Origin: Bacteroidales bacterium
GTDB taxonomy: Bacteria; Bacteroidota; Bacteroidia; Bacteroidales; UBA932
NCBI GenBank assembly: GCA_017415715.1
Contig: JAFQFD010000003.1
Span: forward strand, 62,001 to 126,000
Reading direction: 5' to 3'
DNA length: 64,000 nt
In this document: one piece after another, positions 7,280-16,001 of the stretch
Layout: every line of letters begins with the position of its first letter
Numbering within the stretch: position 1 is the first letter of the stretch
Translations under genes and position numbers: made by a program
The notes under the pieces: model-generated
Told to the model about the DNA's origin: nothing
The model's input: only the letters and a program-made list of their open reading frames with translations
Database searches by the model: none

Positions 7280-8791
7280 ATGAAAAATTTAGCGGTAACA
7301 GCGGTGATTCTTGCCGGAATGATGCTCTCGCAGACTTCTGCCCTTGCCCAGTACAGGACAAAGGATGCGGAGGAGCAGCCGAAGACAGAGGCCCAGCTCA
7401 TCCTTGAGCAGGCCGACTCGTCGGATACCCCGGTGATCATCACCTTGGAACAGGCGCTCGAGATTGCCTTGAGCGAGAACATATCGGTGAAGGTGGCCGA
7501 TATGGAGATCAAAAGGACTGAATATGCCAAGAAAGGCACATACGCAGCCCTCTTCCCGCAGATTGATGTGACAGGTGCATACCAGAGGACCATCAAGAAG
7601 CAGGTGATGTATATGGATTTTGACATGAGTTCGCTCGGCGGAGCCATGGGTGGCGGAGCCGAGGGTGAGATGCCTGAGCTTCCTGAGGGAGTGGAGATTC
7701 CTGAGGGAACAGACACAGGCGCAGGAGCCTCTATGGCAGACGGACTTGAGGTGGGACGTTGGAATACATGGTCGGCAGGCGTGACTGCAGCCATGCCTCT
7801 GGTCAACGCCCAGCTCTGGAAGAGCCTCAAGCTCTCAGGCCTCGACGTCGAGCTCGCCGTCGAGAAGGCGCGTTCTTCGAGACTCGACATGGTGACTCAG
7901 GTGAAGAATGCATACTTCGCGACCCTCTTTGCAAAGGAGGCTTTCGAGGTTTACAAGCAGGTATATGAGAATGCCCTCCAGAACCTTGAGGAGACAGAGA
8001 AGAAATACAAGGCACAGAAGGCTTCAGACATGGAGCTGCTCACAGCCAAGAGTTCAGTGGCAAACGCAATTCCTAACGTATACAATGCAGAAGGATCTGT
8101 CATCCTTGCCTTGTGGCAGCTCAAGGCCATCCTCGGTGTGGACCTTGACATGAACCTCGACGTTACAGGAAAGCTCGAGGACTGGTCGCAGCACATGCTC
8201 TATGACATCCATCAGCACGACAGCATCTCTCTCGACAGGAACACTACCATGAAGCAGCTCGCCATCCAGGCGGAGATGCTTGCCGAGAGCATCAAGGTGC
8301 AGAAATATGCAAACATCCCGACTCTCGCGGTAGCATTCAACTTCAGCTACAATGCGATGACCAACGACTTCAACTTCAAGGAATATCGTTGGACTCCATA
8401 TTCATATGTAGGCCTCAGCCTCAACATTCCGATCTTCGCCGGTGGTAAGCGCTACCAGCAGATCCGTCAGGCCAAGAACCAGTATGAGCAGGTGAAGCTG
8501 CAGACCGTCAACACGGAGCGTCAGCTCAAGATCGCCATCAGGCAGAGCCTCAACACGATGGAGACCAACATGAAGACATACTATGCTTCAAAGGATGCAA
8601 TCGCAACAGCCCAGAAGGCATATGACATCGTCGAGAAGTCATATCAGGTGGGCCGCAGCACCCTCCTCGAGGTCAACGATGCACAGCTCTCCCTCACTCA
8701 GGCCCAGCTCGGAGCATCACAGGCAGTGTATAACTTCCTCACAGCAAAAGCCCAGCTCGAACAGACCCTGGGTCAGGATTTCGTAGAATAA
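7280..8791 (+). CDS. TolC-family outer-membrane efflux protein
   Basis: The 503-residue protein has a signal peptide ending near ALAQ, then two outer-membrane efflux protein (OEP) repeats dominated by long amphipathic helices (for example ARSSRLDMVTQVKNAYFATL and the matching TERQLKIAIRQSLNTMETN). It also has a low-complexity Gly/Glu/Pro insertion near residues 115-150. OEP trimers form the outer-membrane duct of tripartite pumps. It is the first gene of the operon with the adaptor and RND pump that follow, 152 bp from the divergent araC gene. The insert in the first half is longer than usual and probably surface- or periplasm-exposed. Confidence 0.93.
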   Translation: MKNLAVTAVILAGMMLSQTSALAQYRTKDAEEQPKTEAQLILEQADSSDTPVIITLEQALEIALSENISVKVADMEIKRTEYAKKGTYAALFPQIDVTGAYQRTIKKQVMYMDFDMSSLGGAMGGGAEGEMPELPEGVEIPEGTDTGAGASMADGLEVGRWNTWSAGVTAAMPLVNAQLWKSLKLSGLDVELAVEKARSSRLDMVTQVKNAYFATLFAKEAFEVYKQVYENALQNLEETEKKYKAQKASDMELLTAKSSVANAIPNVYNAEGSVILALWQLKAILGVDLDMNLDVTGKLEDWSQHMLYDIHQHDSISLDRNTTMKQLAIQAEMLAESIKVQKYANIPTLAVAFNFSYNAMTNDFNFKEYRWTPYSYVGLSLNIPIFAGGKRYQQIRQAKNQYEQVKLQTVNTERQLKIAIRQSLNTMETNMKTYYASKDAIATAQKAYDIVEKSYQVGRSTLLEVNDAQLSLTQAQLGASQAVYNFLTAKAQLEQTLGQDFVE

Positions 8792-8807
8792 AAAAAACAA
8801 GAATATA

Positions 8808-9842
8808 ATGAAAACTATTTTCAGGACAATCATCATTGCCTCAGCAGCCCTTCTCGCGGCAGCCTGCGGCAGCAATGCAGGCAAGCAGACAGAGCAGCAG
8901 ACTGCTGCTGTCGTGGCTGAAGACCCTACAGTTGCAGTAGTAGAGGTGTTTACACGCGAGGTGCCTCAGGAGGCTGTGTATACATCTACAGTACAGGCAT
9001 ATGCAAAGAATAACATCGCTCCGCAGATGGCGGGCCGCATCACAAAGATCAATGTAGAGATCGGAGACTTTGTCAAGGAAGGTCAGATCCTTGCCGAGAT
9101 CGACAAGGCTCAGCTCCTCCAGGCTCAGCTCCAGCTTCAGAACCAGGAGGTAGAACTCCAGCGTCTGAAGTCTCTCTACGAGGCAGGCGGACTTTCACAG
9201 TCTGACTACGACGCGATCCAGATGCAGTACAATGTACTCAAGACCCAGGTAGAGAACCTCATCGAGAACACGACTCTCCGCAGCCCTATCAACGGTGTGG
9301 TAACCGCTCGCAACTATGATGTAGGCGACATGTACGCCATGAGCATGCCTATCTTCACAGTGGAGCAGATCGTGCCTGTGAAGCTTCTCGTGGGCATTTC
9401 AGAGTCGGACTATTCAAAGGTGAAGAAGGGTGACTCGGTTTCAATCACTGCAGATGCGATCCCTGGCAAGACTTTCTACGGAAAGGTGAACAGGATCTAT
9501 CCTACAGTCGATCCTGCCACACGTACATTCACAGTTGAGGTGAAGGTGGACAACAACTACAAGACCCTCCGTCCGGGAATGTTCGTAAGAGCGACCATCA
9601 ACTTCGGTGTCAACAACAATGTAGTGATTCCTGACGTGGCTGTAGTGAAGCAGCAGGGCTCGGGTGAGAGATTTGTATATGTGCTCAACGAGGACAATAC
9701 CGTTACATATCAGAAGGTGGTTCTCGGTCGCCGCATGGGTGCCGAGTACGAGGTTCTCGAGGGTATTTCAAACGGTGCCAAGGTGGTTACAGGCGGCCAG
9801 ATCCGCCTCAAGGACGGCATCAAGGTAACAGTAAACGAATAG
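8808..9842 (+). CDS. RND efflux periplasmic adaptor (membrane fusion) lipoprotein
   Basis: The 344-residue protein has a lipobox with acylated Cys20 (LLAAAC). Domains follow the HlyD/AcrA order: a biotinyl-lipoyl-like half (MAGRITKINVEIGDFVKEGQ), a short alpha-hairpin (about residues 100-150), the second lipoyl half (STLRSPINGVV-type segment), then a beta-barrel and membrane-proximal domain. It bridges the RND pump and the TolC-family duct. The hairpin is short, as in adaptors such as MexA-like proteins of Bacteroidota. It lies 16 bases after the TolC gene and 11 before the pump gene. Confidence 0.93.
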   Translation: MKTIFRTIIIASAALLAAACGSNAGKQTEQQTAAVVAEDPTVAVVEVFTREVPQEAVYTSTVQAYAKNNIAPQMAGRITKINVEIGDFVKEGQILAEIDKAQLLQAQLQLQNQEVELQRLKSLYEAGGLSQSDYDAIQMQYNVLKTQVENLIENTTLRSPINGVVTARNYDVGDMYAMSMPIFTVEQIVPVKLLVGISESDYSKVKKGDSVSITADAIPGKTFYGKVNRIYPTVDPATRTFTVEVKVDNNYKTLRPGMFVRATINFGVNNNVVIPDVAVVKQQGSGERFVYVLNEDNTVTYQKVVLGRRMGAEYEVLEGISNGAKVVTGGQIRLKDGIKVTVNE

Positions 9843-9853
9843 TGTAGTTAAGT

Positions 9854-12800
9854 ATGAGCATTTACAGAAAAGCGGTCAACAACCCGGTAACCACTGCGCT
9901 GGTCTTCATCGCAATGGCCATCTTCGGTGTGTTCTCGCTTATTAACATATCTTTGGACAGGTTCCCTAAGTTCGATGCGAACGTCGTGATGGTCATGTCG
10001 TCGTATCCGGGAGCCAGTGCGGAGGATATCGAGACCAACCTCACGAAGGTCCTCGAGAACTCCCTGAACGGTGTGAGTGACCTGAAGAACCTCAGCTCGA
10101 CTTCTAAGGAGAACATCTCACTCATCACTCTCGAATTCGTCGAGGGAGTGGATATCGATGTGGCTACAAACGATGTCCGCGACAAGCTCGACATGGTGAA
10201 CTCGGTGCTTCCTGACGGAGCGTCGCTTCCTATCATCTTCAAGTTCAGCGCAGACGACATGCCTATCATGATCATGGCGGCGACAGCTGACGAGAGTCTC
10301 CAGGCCCTCGAGAAGATCCTCGACGACAAGGTTGCGACTCCTCTTGCACGAGTTTCAGGCGTGGGTACGGTGTCCATCGCCGGTGCGCCTCAGCGTGAGA
10401 TCCAGGTATATTGTGACCCTAACAAGCTCGAGGCATATGGCCTTACAGTGGCAGGCATCTCGCAGATCATAGCATCTGAGAACAGGAACGTGCCTTCAGG
10501 ATCGATCGACATCGGATCGAATGCATATGCGCTCCGCGTTGAGAAGGAGTTCACTTCGGCAGACCAGATGCTTGACATCGTTGTCGGATATTCAAACGGA
10601 AGGACAATATATCTTCGTGACGTCGCACGCGTTGTCGACGGCGTTGAGGAGAGATATCAGGAGGCATATGTAAACGGCATCCAGGGTGCTCAGATCGTGA
10701 TCCAGAAGCAGGCAGACGCCAATACCGTGAACGTGATCAAGGGTATCAAGAAGGCGATGAAGAACATCGAGAAGAACCTTCCTTCAGACATCGAGATCAC
10801 AACTGTCGTGGACAGCTCGGATAATATCCTCAATACTCTGAACTCATTGAAGGAGACCATCCTCGTGACCTTCCTCATCGTGATGCTCGTCGTTTACCTC
10901 TTCCTTGGAAGATGGCGTGCGACCTTCATCATCGTGCTTTCGATTCCTGTCTCCCTCCTTGCATCTCTGATGTATCTGTGGGCTACAGGCAACACCCTCA
11001 ACATCGTGTCGATGTCGGCTCTCTCGATCGCCATTGGTATGGTCGTGGATGACGCCATCGTGGTGCTGGAGAACATCTCGACACATCTGGAGAGAGGTGC
11101 GAAGCCAAAGGAGGCGGCGGTGCATGCGACCCAGGAGGTGGGTATCTCGGTAATCGCGTCTACATTGACAATGCTTGCCGTGTTCCTCCCTCTGACCATG
11201 ATCAAGGGTATGGCTGGTCTCATGTTCAAGCAGCTCGGATGGATCACCAGCATCATCATGATCGTGTCGACTATCGGTGCGCTTACGCTCATTCCTATGC
11301 TCTGCTCGCAGTTCCTGCGCTTCAAGCCTAAGCATGGAAAGATTCACGATCTGATCTTCGGAAACTTCAACAAGTTCATCGACCTTGTTTCACGTGGATA
11401 CGGAAAGCTCATCAACTGGTGCATAGGTCATAGGACTGTCGTGGTGATCATCTCGCTCGTGGTATTCGTCGGTACTGTCGGTCTCATAGGTCCGAGAATC
11501 AAGACCGAGTTCATGCCAAAGTCTGACGACGGACGTATCACCCTCCAGCTCGAGCTGCCTGCAGGTACAGGCCAGAGCGTGACAAGAGGCCTTGCTCACG
11601 AGCTTCATGGCAAGTTCGTCGCAGCGGTTCCTGAGATCGTCAACTGCTCTTTCGCTCTCGGACAGGCAGACACAGACAACGCATTTGCGTCAATGCAGAA
11701 TAACGGTACTCACGTGGTTTCATACAACATCAATGTGGGAAGTATGGAAGACCGTGAGCGCTCTACAGCCGAGATCGCTGATGTCATCCGCGGCATCCTT
11801 GCAGACTACCCTGAGTTCAAGAAGATCAAGGTTACGGAAGGTGGCGGCGGAATGGGTGGCGCCTCTACAGTCGACATCGAGATCTATGGATATGACTTCG
11901 AGACCACAGACCGCGTGGCCAAGGAGGTTCAGACCAAGATGCTCGAGGACGGCGATTTCTCGCAGGTCCTTCTCAGCCGCGACGAGTATACTCCTGAATA
12001 TCAGGTGGATTTCGACCGTGAGAAGCTCGCTGTGAACGGACTGAACAGTACGACTGCAGCTTCATTCCTCAGCGCTGCGATGAACGGATCGACAATGTCC
12101 TTCTACCGTGAGGACGGTGACGAGTACGACATCCGCGTACGCTATGCTCCTGAGTTCCGTACAAGCATCGAGGACATCGAGAATATCATGATCTATAACA
12201 ACAGGGGACAGGGTGTCAGGATCAAGGACCTCGGAACAGTGGTCGAGACCCTTACTCCTCCTTCAATCCAGAGAAAGAACCGTGAGCGTCTGATCACAGT
12301 GTCAGGTGTCGTTGCCAATGGTGTGGCTCTCTCGGACGCAGTGGCCGCTACGGATGCGATCCTTGCCGATACAGACATTCCTGCGGAGCTTTCTGTGGAG
12401 ATCGGCGGATCGTATGAGGACCAGCAGGAGATGTTCGGCGACCTCATCATGCTTCTTGCAATGATCATCATTCTGGTGTATATCGTGATGGCATCGCAGT
12501 TCGAGTCGTTCATGAGTCCTTTCGTGATCATGTTCTCGATTCCGTTCGCATTCGTCGGAGTGCTCCTCGGACTCTGGGTTACAGGAACCCCTCTGGGAAC
12601 AATGGGTATGATCGGTATCCTCATCCTGATGGGTATCGTGGTTAAGAACGGTATCGTGCTCATCGACTACACCATCCTCATGCGTGAGCGTGGCAAGAGC
12701 GTTGCCGAGGCTTCTGTGATCGCAGCCAAGTCCCGTCTCCGTCCTATCCTCATGACCACCCTCACCACAGTGCTCGGTATGGTCCCTATGGCGATCGGAC

Positions 12801-12964
12801 AGGGAGAAGGTTCAGAAATGTGGCGTTCGCTCGGTATGGTAGTGGCATGGGGTCTGTCGATATCGACCCTCGTGACCCTCGTCATCATCCCTACCGTATA
12901 TGCCTCAATGGCATCTTGGCAGGAGCGCCGCGCAGCCCGCAAGGCAGCAAAGAACGCGGCATAG
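9854..12964 (+). CDS. RND-family inner-membrane efflux transporter
   Basis: The 1036-residue protein has the full RND architecture: TM1, a large periplasmic domain, TM2-6, TM7, a second periplasmic domain, then TM8-12. The proton-relay aspartates in TM4 are present (Asp399-Asp400 in MVVDDAIVVLEN). Length and motifs fit the HAE-1 class that expels hydrophobic and amphiphilic drugs, rather than heavy-metal CusA pumps, whose methionine triad is not evident. With the TolC and adaptor genes it makes a complete tripartite pump. Substrates cannot be predicted from sequence; bile salts or antimicrobials are plausible in a gut habitat. Confidence 0.95.
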   Translation: MSIYRKAVNNPVTTALVFIAMAIFGVFSLINISLDRFPKFDANVVMVMSSYPGASAEDIETNLTKVLENSLNGVSDLKNLSSTSKENISLITLEFVEGVDIDVATNDVRDKLDMVNSVLPDGASLPIIFKFSADDMPIMIMAATADESLQALEKILDDKVATPLARVSGVGTVSIAGAPQREIQVYCDPNKLEAYGLTVAGISQIIASENRNVPSGSIDIGSNAYALRVEKEFTSADQMLDIVVGYSNGRTIYLRDVARVVDGVEERYQEAYVNGIQGAQIVIQKQADANTVNVIKGIKKAMKNIEKNLPSDIEITTVVDSSDNILNTLNSLKETILVTFLIVMLVVYLFLGRWRATFIIVLSIPVSLLASLMYLWATGNTLNIVSMSALSIAIGMVVDDAIVVLENISTHLERGAKPKEAAVHATQEVGISVIASTLTMLAVFLPLTMIKGMAGLMFKQLGWITSIIMIVSTIGALTLIPMLCSQFLRFKPKHGKIHDLIFGNFNKFIDLVSRGYGKLINWCIGHRTVVVIISLVVFVGTVGLIGPRIKTEFMPKSDDGRITLQLELPAGTGQSVTRGLAHELHGKFVAAVPEIVNCSFALGQADTDNAFASMQNNGTHVVSYNINVGSMEDRERSTAEIADVIRGILADYPEFKKIKVTEGGGGMGGASTVDIEIYGYDFETTDRVAKEVQTKMLEDGDFSQVLLSRDEYTPEYQVDFDREKLAVNGLNSTTAASFLSAAMNGSTMSFYREDGDEYDIRVRYAPEFRTSIEDIENIMIYNNRGQGVRIKDLGTVVETLTPPSIQRKNRERLITVSGVVANGVALSDAVAATDAILADTDIPAELSVEIGGSYEDQQEMFGDLIMLLAMIIILVYIVMASQFESFMSPFVIMFSIPFAFVGVLLGLWVTGTPLGTMGMIGILILMGIVVKNGIVLIDYTILMRERGKSVAEASVIAAKSRLRPILMTTLTTVLGMVPMAIGQGEGSEMWRSLGMVVAWGLSISTLVTLVIIPTVYASMASWQERRAARKAAKNAA

Positions 12965-13093
12965 GGATTGCCGGTCAAGCCGGCAATGACGGATAAAACG
13001 TCAACAGGAATGTAAAACGTCATCCCCGACAAAGAAGTAGAACGTCATCGCCGATCAAAAGTGAAACGTCATCCCCGACCTGATCGGGGATCT
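12965..13093. repeat. Cluster of dispersed GTCAT-type repeats
   Basis: The gap after the pump gene is filled by related hairpin repeats. On the minus strand, 12965-12991 reads as a GTCATTGCCGG...CCGGCAATC palindrome. On the plus strand, staggered partial units AACGTCA begin near 12998, 13017, 13042 and 13066; the last (13068-13093) is a full GTCATCCCCGA...TCGGGGATCT hairpin. The unit spacing is about 19, 25 and 24 bases. The final hairpin lacks a T-run, so it is a poor classical terminator. It may still affect expression of the small gene downstream. Confidence 0.6.
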
Positions 13094-13115
13094 AAACCGA
13101 TAAACATTGAAAAAT

Positions 13116-13409
13116 ATGAAAGGTATCTTTATAGCATACGACCAGGCCTACAACATGGAGATCGCCGACGCCATCGAGCAGATGGGCTGCCGCGGCTTCA
13201 CAATGTGGCAGGACATCGCCGGCCGCGGCGGCTACACAGGTGAGCCGCATCTGGGCAACCACGCCTGGCCGACAATGAACAATGCCATCCTGGCATTCGT
13301 TCCGGACGAAAAGGTGGACGAGATCCTTGCAAAGCTCAAGGAAATGGACGAGGAGACTCCTGACTTGGGAATCAGGGCATTCGCTTGGAATGTAGAGAAG
13401 TATTATTAA
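13116..13409 (+). CDS. Small PII-like protein at the end of the efflux operon
   Basis: This 97-residue cytoplasmic protein begins MKGIFIAYDQAYNMEIADAI and has the beta-alpha-beta, beta-alpha-beta spacing of PII/CutA-type ferredoxin-like folds. The conserved-looking central loop GRGGYTGEPHLGNHAW sits where PII proteins have the T-loop. I infer a PII-like fold by pattern only; similarly placed small PII-like proteins (DUF3240 type) are known beside some RND pumps. It could sense a ligand and regulate the pump. An upstream in-frame TTG at 13107 is possible, but the ATG at 13116 is preferred. A strong terminator follows. Confidence 0.6.
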   Translation: MKGIFIAYDQAYNMEIADAIEQMGCRGFTMWQDIAGRGGYTGEPHLGNHAWPTMNNAILAFVPDEKVDEILAKLKEMDEETPDLGIRAFAWNVEKYY

Positions 13410-13413
13410 TATG

Positions 13414-13440
13414 ATGAGGTCCGAAATTCGGGCCTCATTA
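13414..13440 (+). terminator. Intrinsic terminator of the efflux operon
   Basis: ATGAGG-t-CCGAA pairs with TTCGG-g-CCTCAT around a tiny loop, starting 5 bases after the stop codon. The T-run is weak (TTATTG), but the 11-bp stem is strong. Confidence 0.7.
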
Positions 13441-13481
13441 TTGCTTAATCCAATCACAAACGTTACATTTGTGATTGGATT
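13441..13481 (+). promoter_or_regulatory. Thioredoxin promoter inside a 14-bp-arm inverted repeat
   Basis: TTG at 13441-13443 and TACATTTG at 13464-13471 are 20 bases apart and form a good Bacteroidota promoter. A perfect inverted repeat with 14-bp arms (13447-13460 and 13468-13481, loop of 7) covers the spacer, the -7 box and the predicted start of transcription. The arrangement suggests a repressor operator or a cruciform. A hairpin terminator is less likely because the transcript would begin inside the right arm. Confidence 0.6.
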
Positions 13482-13496
13482 TTAAATTTAGATATT

Positions 13497-13811
13497 ATGG
13501 CAAAAGCAGTAAATGACGCGAATTTCGCGGAAGTTCTCAATAGCGGTCTGCCTGTAGTGGTGGATTTCTGGGCGACATGGTGCGGCCCTTGCAAGGCAAT
13601 CGCGCCTATCATCGACGAGCTTGCAACAGAGTATGAGGGCAAGGTCCTCATCTGCAAGTGCAACGTGGACGAGTGCGACGATGCTCCTATGGAATATGGC
13701 ATCAGAAGCATCCCTACACTCCTTTTCTTCAAGGGTGGAGAACTTGTTGACAGACATGTCGGTGCAGCGACAAAGGAGCAGTTTGCAGCTAAGATCAACG
13801 CACTTCTTTAA
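13497..13811 (+). CDS. trxA: Thioredoxin
   Basis: The 104-residue protein is a complete classical thioredoxin with the redox motif WCGPCK (Cys29 and Cys32), the buried Asp near residue 23 and the cis-Pro in RSIPTLLFF. It has no signal peptide, so it is the cytoplasmic disulfide reductant that serves ribonucleotide reductase, methionine sulfoxide reductase and peroxiredoxins. Extra cysteines in ICKCNVDECDD are unusual for housekeeping TrxA and could be regulatory. It has its own promoter with a striking inverted repeat. The next gene starts 8 bases downstream and may be co-transcribed. Confidence 0.95.
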   Translation: MAKAVNDANFAEVLNSGLPVVVDFWATWCGPCKAIAPIIDELATEYEGKVLICKCNVDECDDAPMEYGIRSIPTLLFFKGGELVDRHVGAATKEQFAAKINALL

Positions 13812-13819
13812 TAGTTCTT

Positions 13820-14470
13820 ATGAAAAGATTTCTTATGGTCATTGCGCTCTGCGTGATGACTTTTGGGGTTTCACATACCCTCAAGGCGGGTGACTTCGGA
13901 GTTCTCGGAGGAGCCAGCTTCACAGGTATTCAGGACGTCAGCAAGGGGCTGACGACAGGATACCATGCCGGTATCACATACAAGTTCAGGCTTCCTGCAG
14001 GCTTCGCCATCCAGCCGGCTCTCATGTACCACATGAAGAGCTCGACTGTGGACGCGGCGATAGAGACAAAGTCAAGGCTTGACATGAATGTGGGGTATCT
14101 CGAGCTTCCTGTCTCTTTCCAGTGGGGTCCGGACCTCCTTCTGTTCCGTCCGTTCCTGGACGTGTCTCCGTTCGTGGGATATGCTGTGAATAACGACTTC
14201 AGGACCAAGGAGGCGATAACCAACACAGTCAAGACCTGGAAGGATGACTGGGGCGGAATGAGCCGTGTCGAGTACGGCGTGGGACTTGGTCTCGGTCTGG
14301 AAATATGGAAGATCCAGGTTGTGGCACGCTACAACTGGAACTTCGGTCCGCTTTTCAATTCTACGGGCGACATTACGAGCACAGAGGACATCATGAACAA
14401 TGTCAAGGCGTCGGCAACCGAAGGCAAGAACTTCGGTGGCGTGACCCTTACGGCGGCTATCCTGTTTTAG
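13820..14470 (+). CDS. Outer-membrane beta-barrel protein (PorT-like)
   Basis: The 216-residue protein has a signal peptide (ending near TLKAG) and then alternating hydrophobic/aromatic beta strands through to an aromatic C-terminal residue (AAILF), typical of small 8-strand outer-membrane barrels of the PorT/OmpW-like group in Bacteroidota. It probably sits in the outer membrane. No specific function can be assigned. It follows trxA by 8 bases and precedes the LOG gene by 10, so it is likely part of a loose operon. Confidence 0.75.
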   Translation: MKRFLMVIALCVMTFGVSHTLKAGDFGVLGGASFTGIQDVSKGLTTGYHAGITYKFRLPAGFAIQPALMYHMKSSTVDAAIETKSRLDMNVGYLELPVSFQWGPDLLLFRPFLDVSPFVGYAVNNDFRTKEAITNTVKTWKDDWGGMSRVEYGVGLGLGLEIWKIQVVARYNWNFGPLFNSTGDITSTEDIMNNVKASATEGKNFGGVTLTAAILF

Positions 14471-14480
14471 GCAGAGGAGT

Positions 14481-15011
14481 ATGGAGAAGATAGCGGTTTT
14501 CTGTTCGGCGAGTTCAAAGATTGACGAGAAATATAATGTAGTGGCACGCGAATTCGTCCGCAAGGCGGCTTCGCGCGGCTACGGCATTGTCACGGGAGGA
14601 ACGGTCAAGGGCACGATGGGAGTGGTCTCCGATGAACTTTACAAGTGTGGAGGATATCATCTGGGAGTCATCCCAAGGTTCATGGAGCAGTATGTGTATC
14701 CGGACCTTTCGGAGGTCATCTGGACAGACACGATGTCTGAGCGTAAGGTGCTTCTTCGCAAGGATACAAGCGCTGTCGTGGCGCTTCCAGGCGGCATCGG
14801 CACGCTTGACGAACTCATAGAAACCTTCGCCCTGATACATCTGAAGCAGTATTTCGGCAAGATCCTGGTGCTTGACCACGAAGGGTTTTACGAGCCGTTG
14901 AAGGCTCTTCTCCAGCATTATGTGGAGACAGGCATGCTGTGTGAGGAGACTATGGCGCGCATCCGTTTCGCGCAGACTCCTGACGAGATTCTGGACATGC
15001 TCAAAGACTAG
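14481..15011 (+). CDS. LOG-family protein (TIGR00730 type)
   Basis: The 176-residue cytosolic protein has the LOG/lysine-decarboxylase-like fold with the signature PGGIGTLDEL (from Pro103) and an upstream GGTVKGTMGVVSD nucleotide-phosphate loop. Characterised family members are phosphoribohydrolases that release cytokinin-like bases from their ribotides. In bacteria many are likely nucleotide salvage enzymes (PpnN-like activity), and the old label lysine decarboxylase is wrong for this group. Length is normal. The neighbours (barrel protein, polyprenyl synthase) give no functional clue. Confidence 0.85.
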   Translation: MEKIAVFCSASSKIDEKYNVVAREFVRKAASRGYGIVTGGTVKGTMGVVSDELYKCGGYHLGVIPRFMEQYVYPDLSEVIWTDTMSERKVLLRKDTSAVVALPGGIGTLDELIETFALIHLKQYFGKILVLDHEGFYEPLKALLQHYVETGMLCEETMARIRFAQTPDEILDMLKD

Positions 15012-15017
15012 AATGAT

Positions 15018-16001
15018 ATGGACATAGCAAAGTTAAGAGAATATCTAGGTGCAGATTGGACTGCTGTCCAGGAACTCCTTGTGAGTTCGCTGGAGAGTGA
15101 CATAGACCTGCTCAACCAGACGAACAGGTCCATCCTGTCACATTCCGGCAAGCAGCTGCGCCCGATGCTGGCTCTGCTGGCTGCGCGTGCCTGCGCCGCT
15201 GACGCCAAGGCGTCCGAGGCGACAGTGCGCTACGCCTGCGCTGCCGAGCTCCTGCACAACGCGACGCTCCTGCACGACGATGTGGCGGACGACAGCGACC
15301 AGCGCAGGGGAGTGCCGACCATCAGGTCACTGATGGGGCCGACCGTGTCGGTGCTGCTTGGCGACTATTGGCTGGTGAAGGCAATGGAGCAGATTCTCGG
15401 AGACAAGGATTCTGATTCGAGAGTGGTGAGGATATTCTCAAAGACACTTAGCGATCTTGCAGAAGGCGAGCTGCTGCAGCTGCAGAAGGCGCAGAGCGGC
15501 GACACCTGTGAGAAGGACTACCTCAGGATAATATACAGCAAGACAGCGTCTCTGTTCGAGGCTTCATGCGTGTCGGCGGCGTTGTCGGTGAATGCGTCAC
15601 AGGAGGCCGTAGAGGCCATGAAATCATATGCCGTGGCCCTTGGAATAGCATTCCAGATCAAGGATGACCTGCTGGACTATTCGGGAACTGAGTCGGTCGG
15701 CAAGCCTCTCGGAGTGGACATCCTCGAGCAGAAGATAACCATGCCGCTACTCGGGGCGATGGCAAATGCTCCGGAGCAGGAAGACCGCATCAGAGGACTT
15801 GTCAGGGACATTCCGGGACATCCGGAATACAGGGATCAGATCGTGGCATTCGTGAAGGAGAACGACGGTCTGGGATATGCGGCGACAAAGCTTGATGAAT
15901 ATGTGGCGGCAGCCGTGCAGGCGCTTTCGGTGCTTCCTGAGTCGTTCGAGAGGAAGATGCTGGAAGAACTTGCATACTTTACAGCAAAAAGGACATTGTA
16001 G
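15018..16001 (+). CDS. Trans-polyprenyl diphosphate synthase
   Basis: The 327-residue protein carries both aspartate-rich motifs of prenyltransferases: DDVAD (Asp87-Asp88 to Asp91) followed by RRG, and DDLLD (Asp216-Asp217 to Asp220). These bind Mg2+ and the allylic diphosphate and condense isopentenyl diphosphate units. Size and residues fit medium/long-chain IspB-like enzymes that make the menaquinone side chain; product length cannot be fixed from sequence. The stop codon is directly followed by the holB start codon with no gap, indicating coupling. Confidence 0.88.
   Translation: MDIAKLREYLGADWTAVQELLVSSLESDIDLLNQTNRSILSHSGKQLRPMLALLAARACAADAKASEATVRYACAAELLHNATLLHDDVADDSDQRRGVPTIRSLMGPTVSVLLGDYWLVKAMEQILGDKDSDSRVVRIFSKTLSDLAEGELLQLQKAQSGDTCEKDYLRIIYSKTASLFEASCVSAALSVNASQEAVEAMKSYAVALGIAFQIKDDLLDYSGTESVGKPLGVDILEQKITMPLLGAMANAPEQEDRIRGLVRDIPGHPEYRDQIVAFVKENDGLGYAATKLDEYVAAAVQALSVLPESFERKMLEELAYFTAKRTL

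Noticed and set aside
10844..11347. Minus-strand open frames opposite the RND pump gene
   Set aside because: His/Arg-rich translations are typical of antisense readings of coding DNA, and the pump frame is certain.
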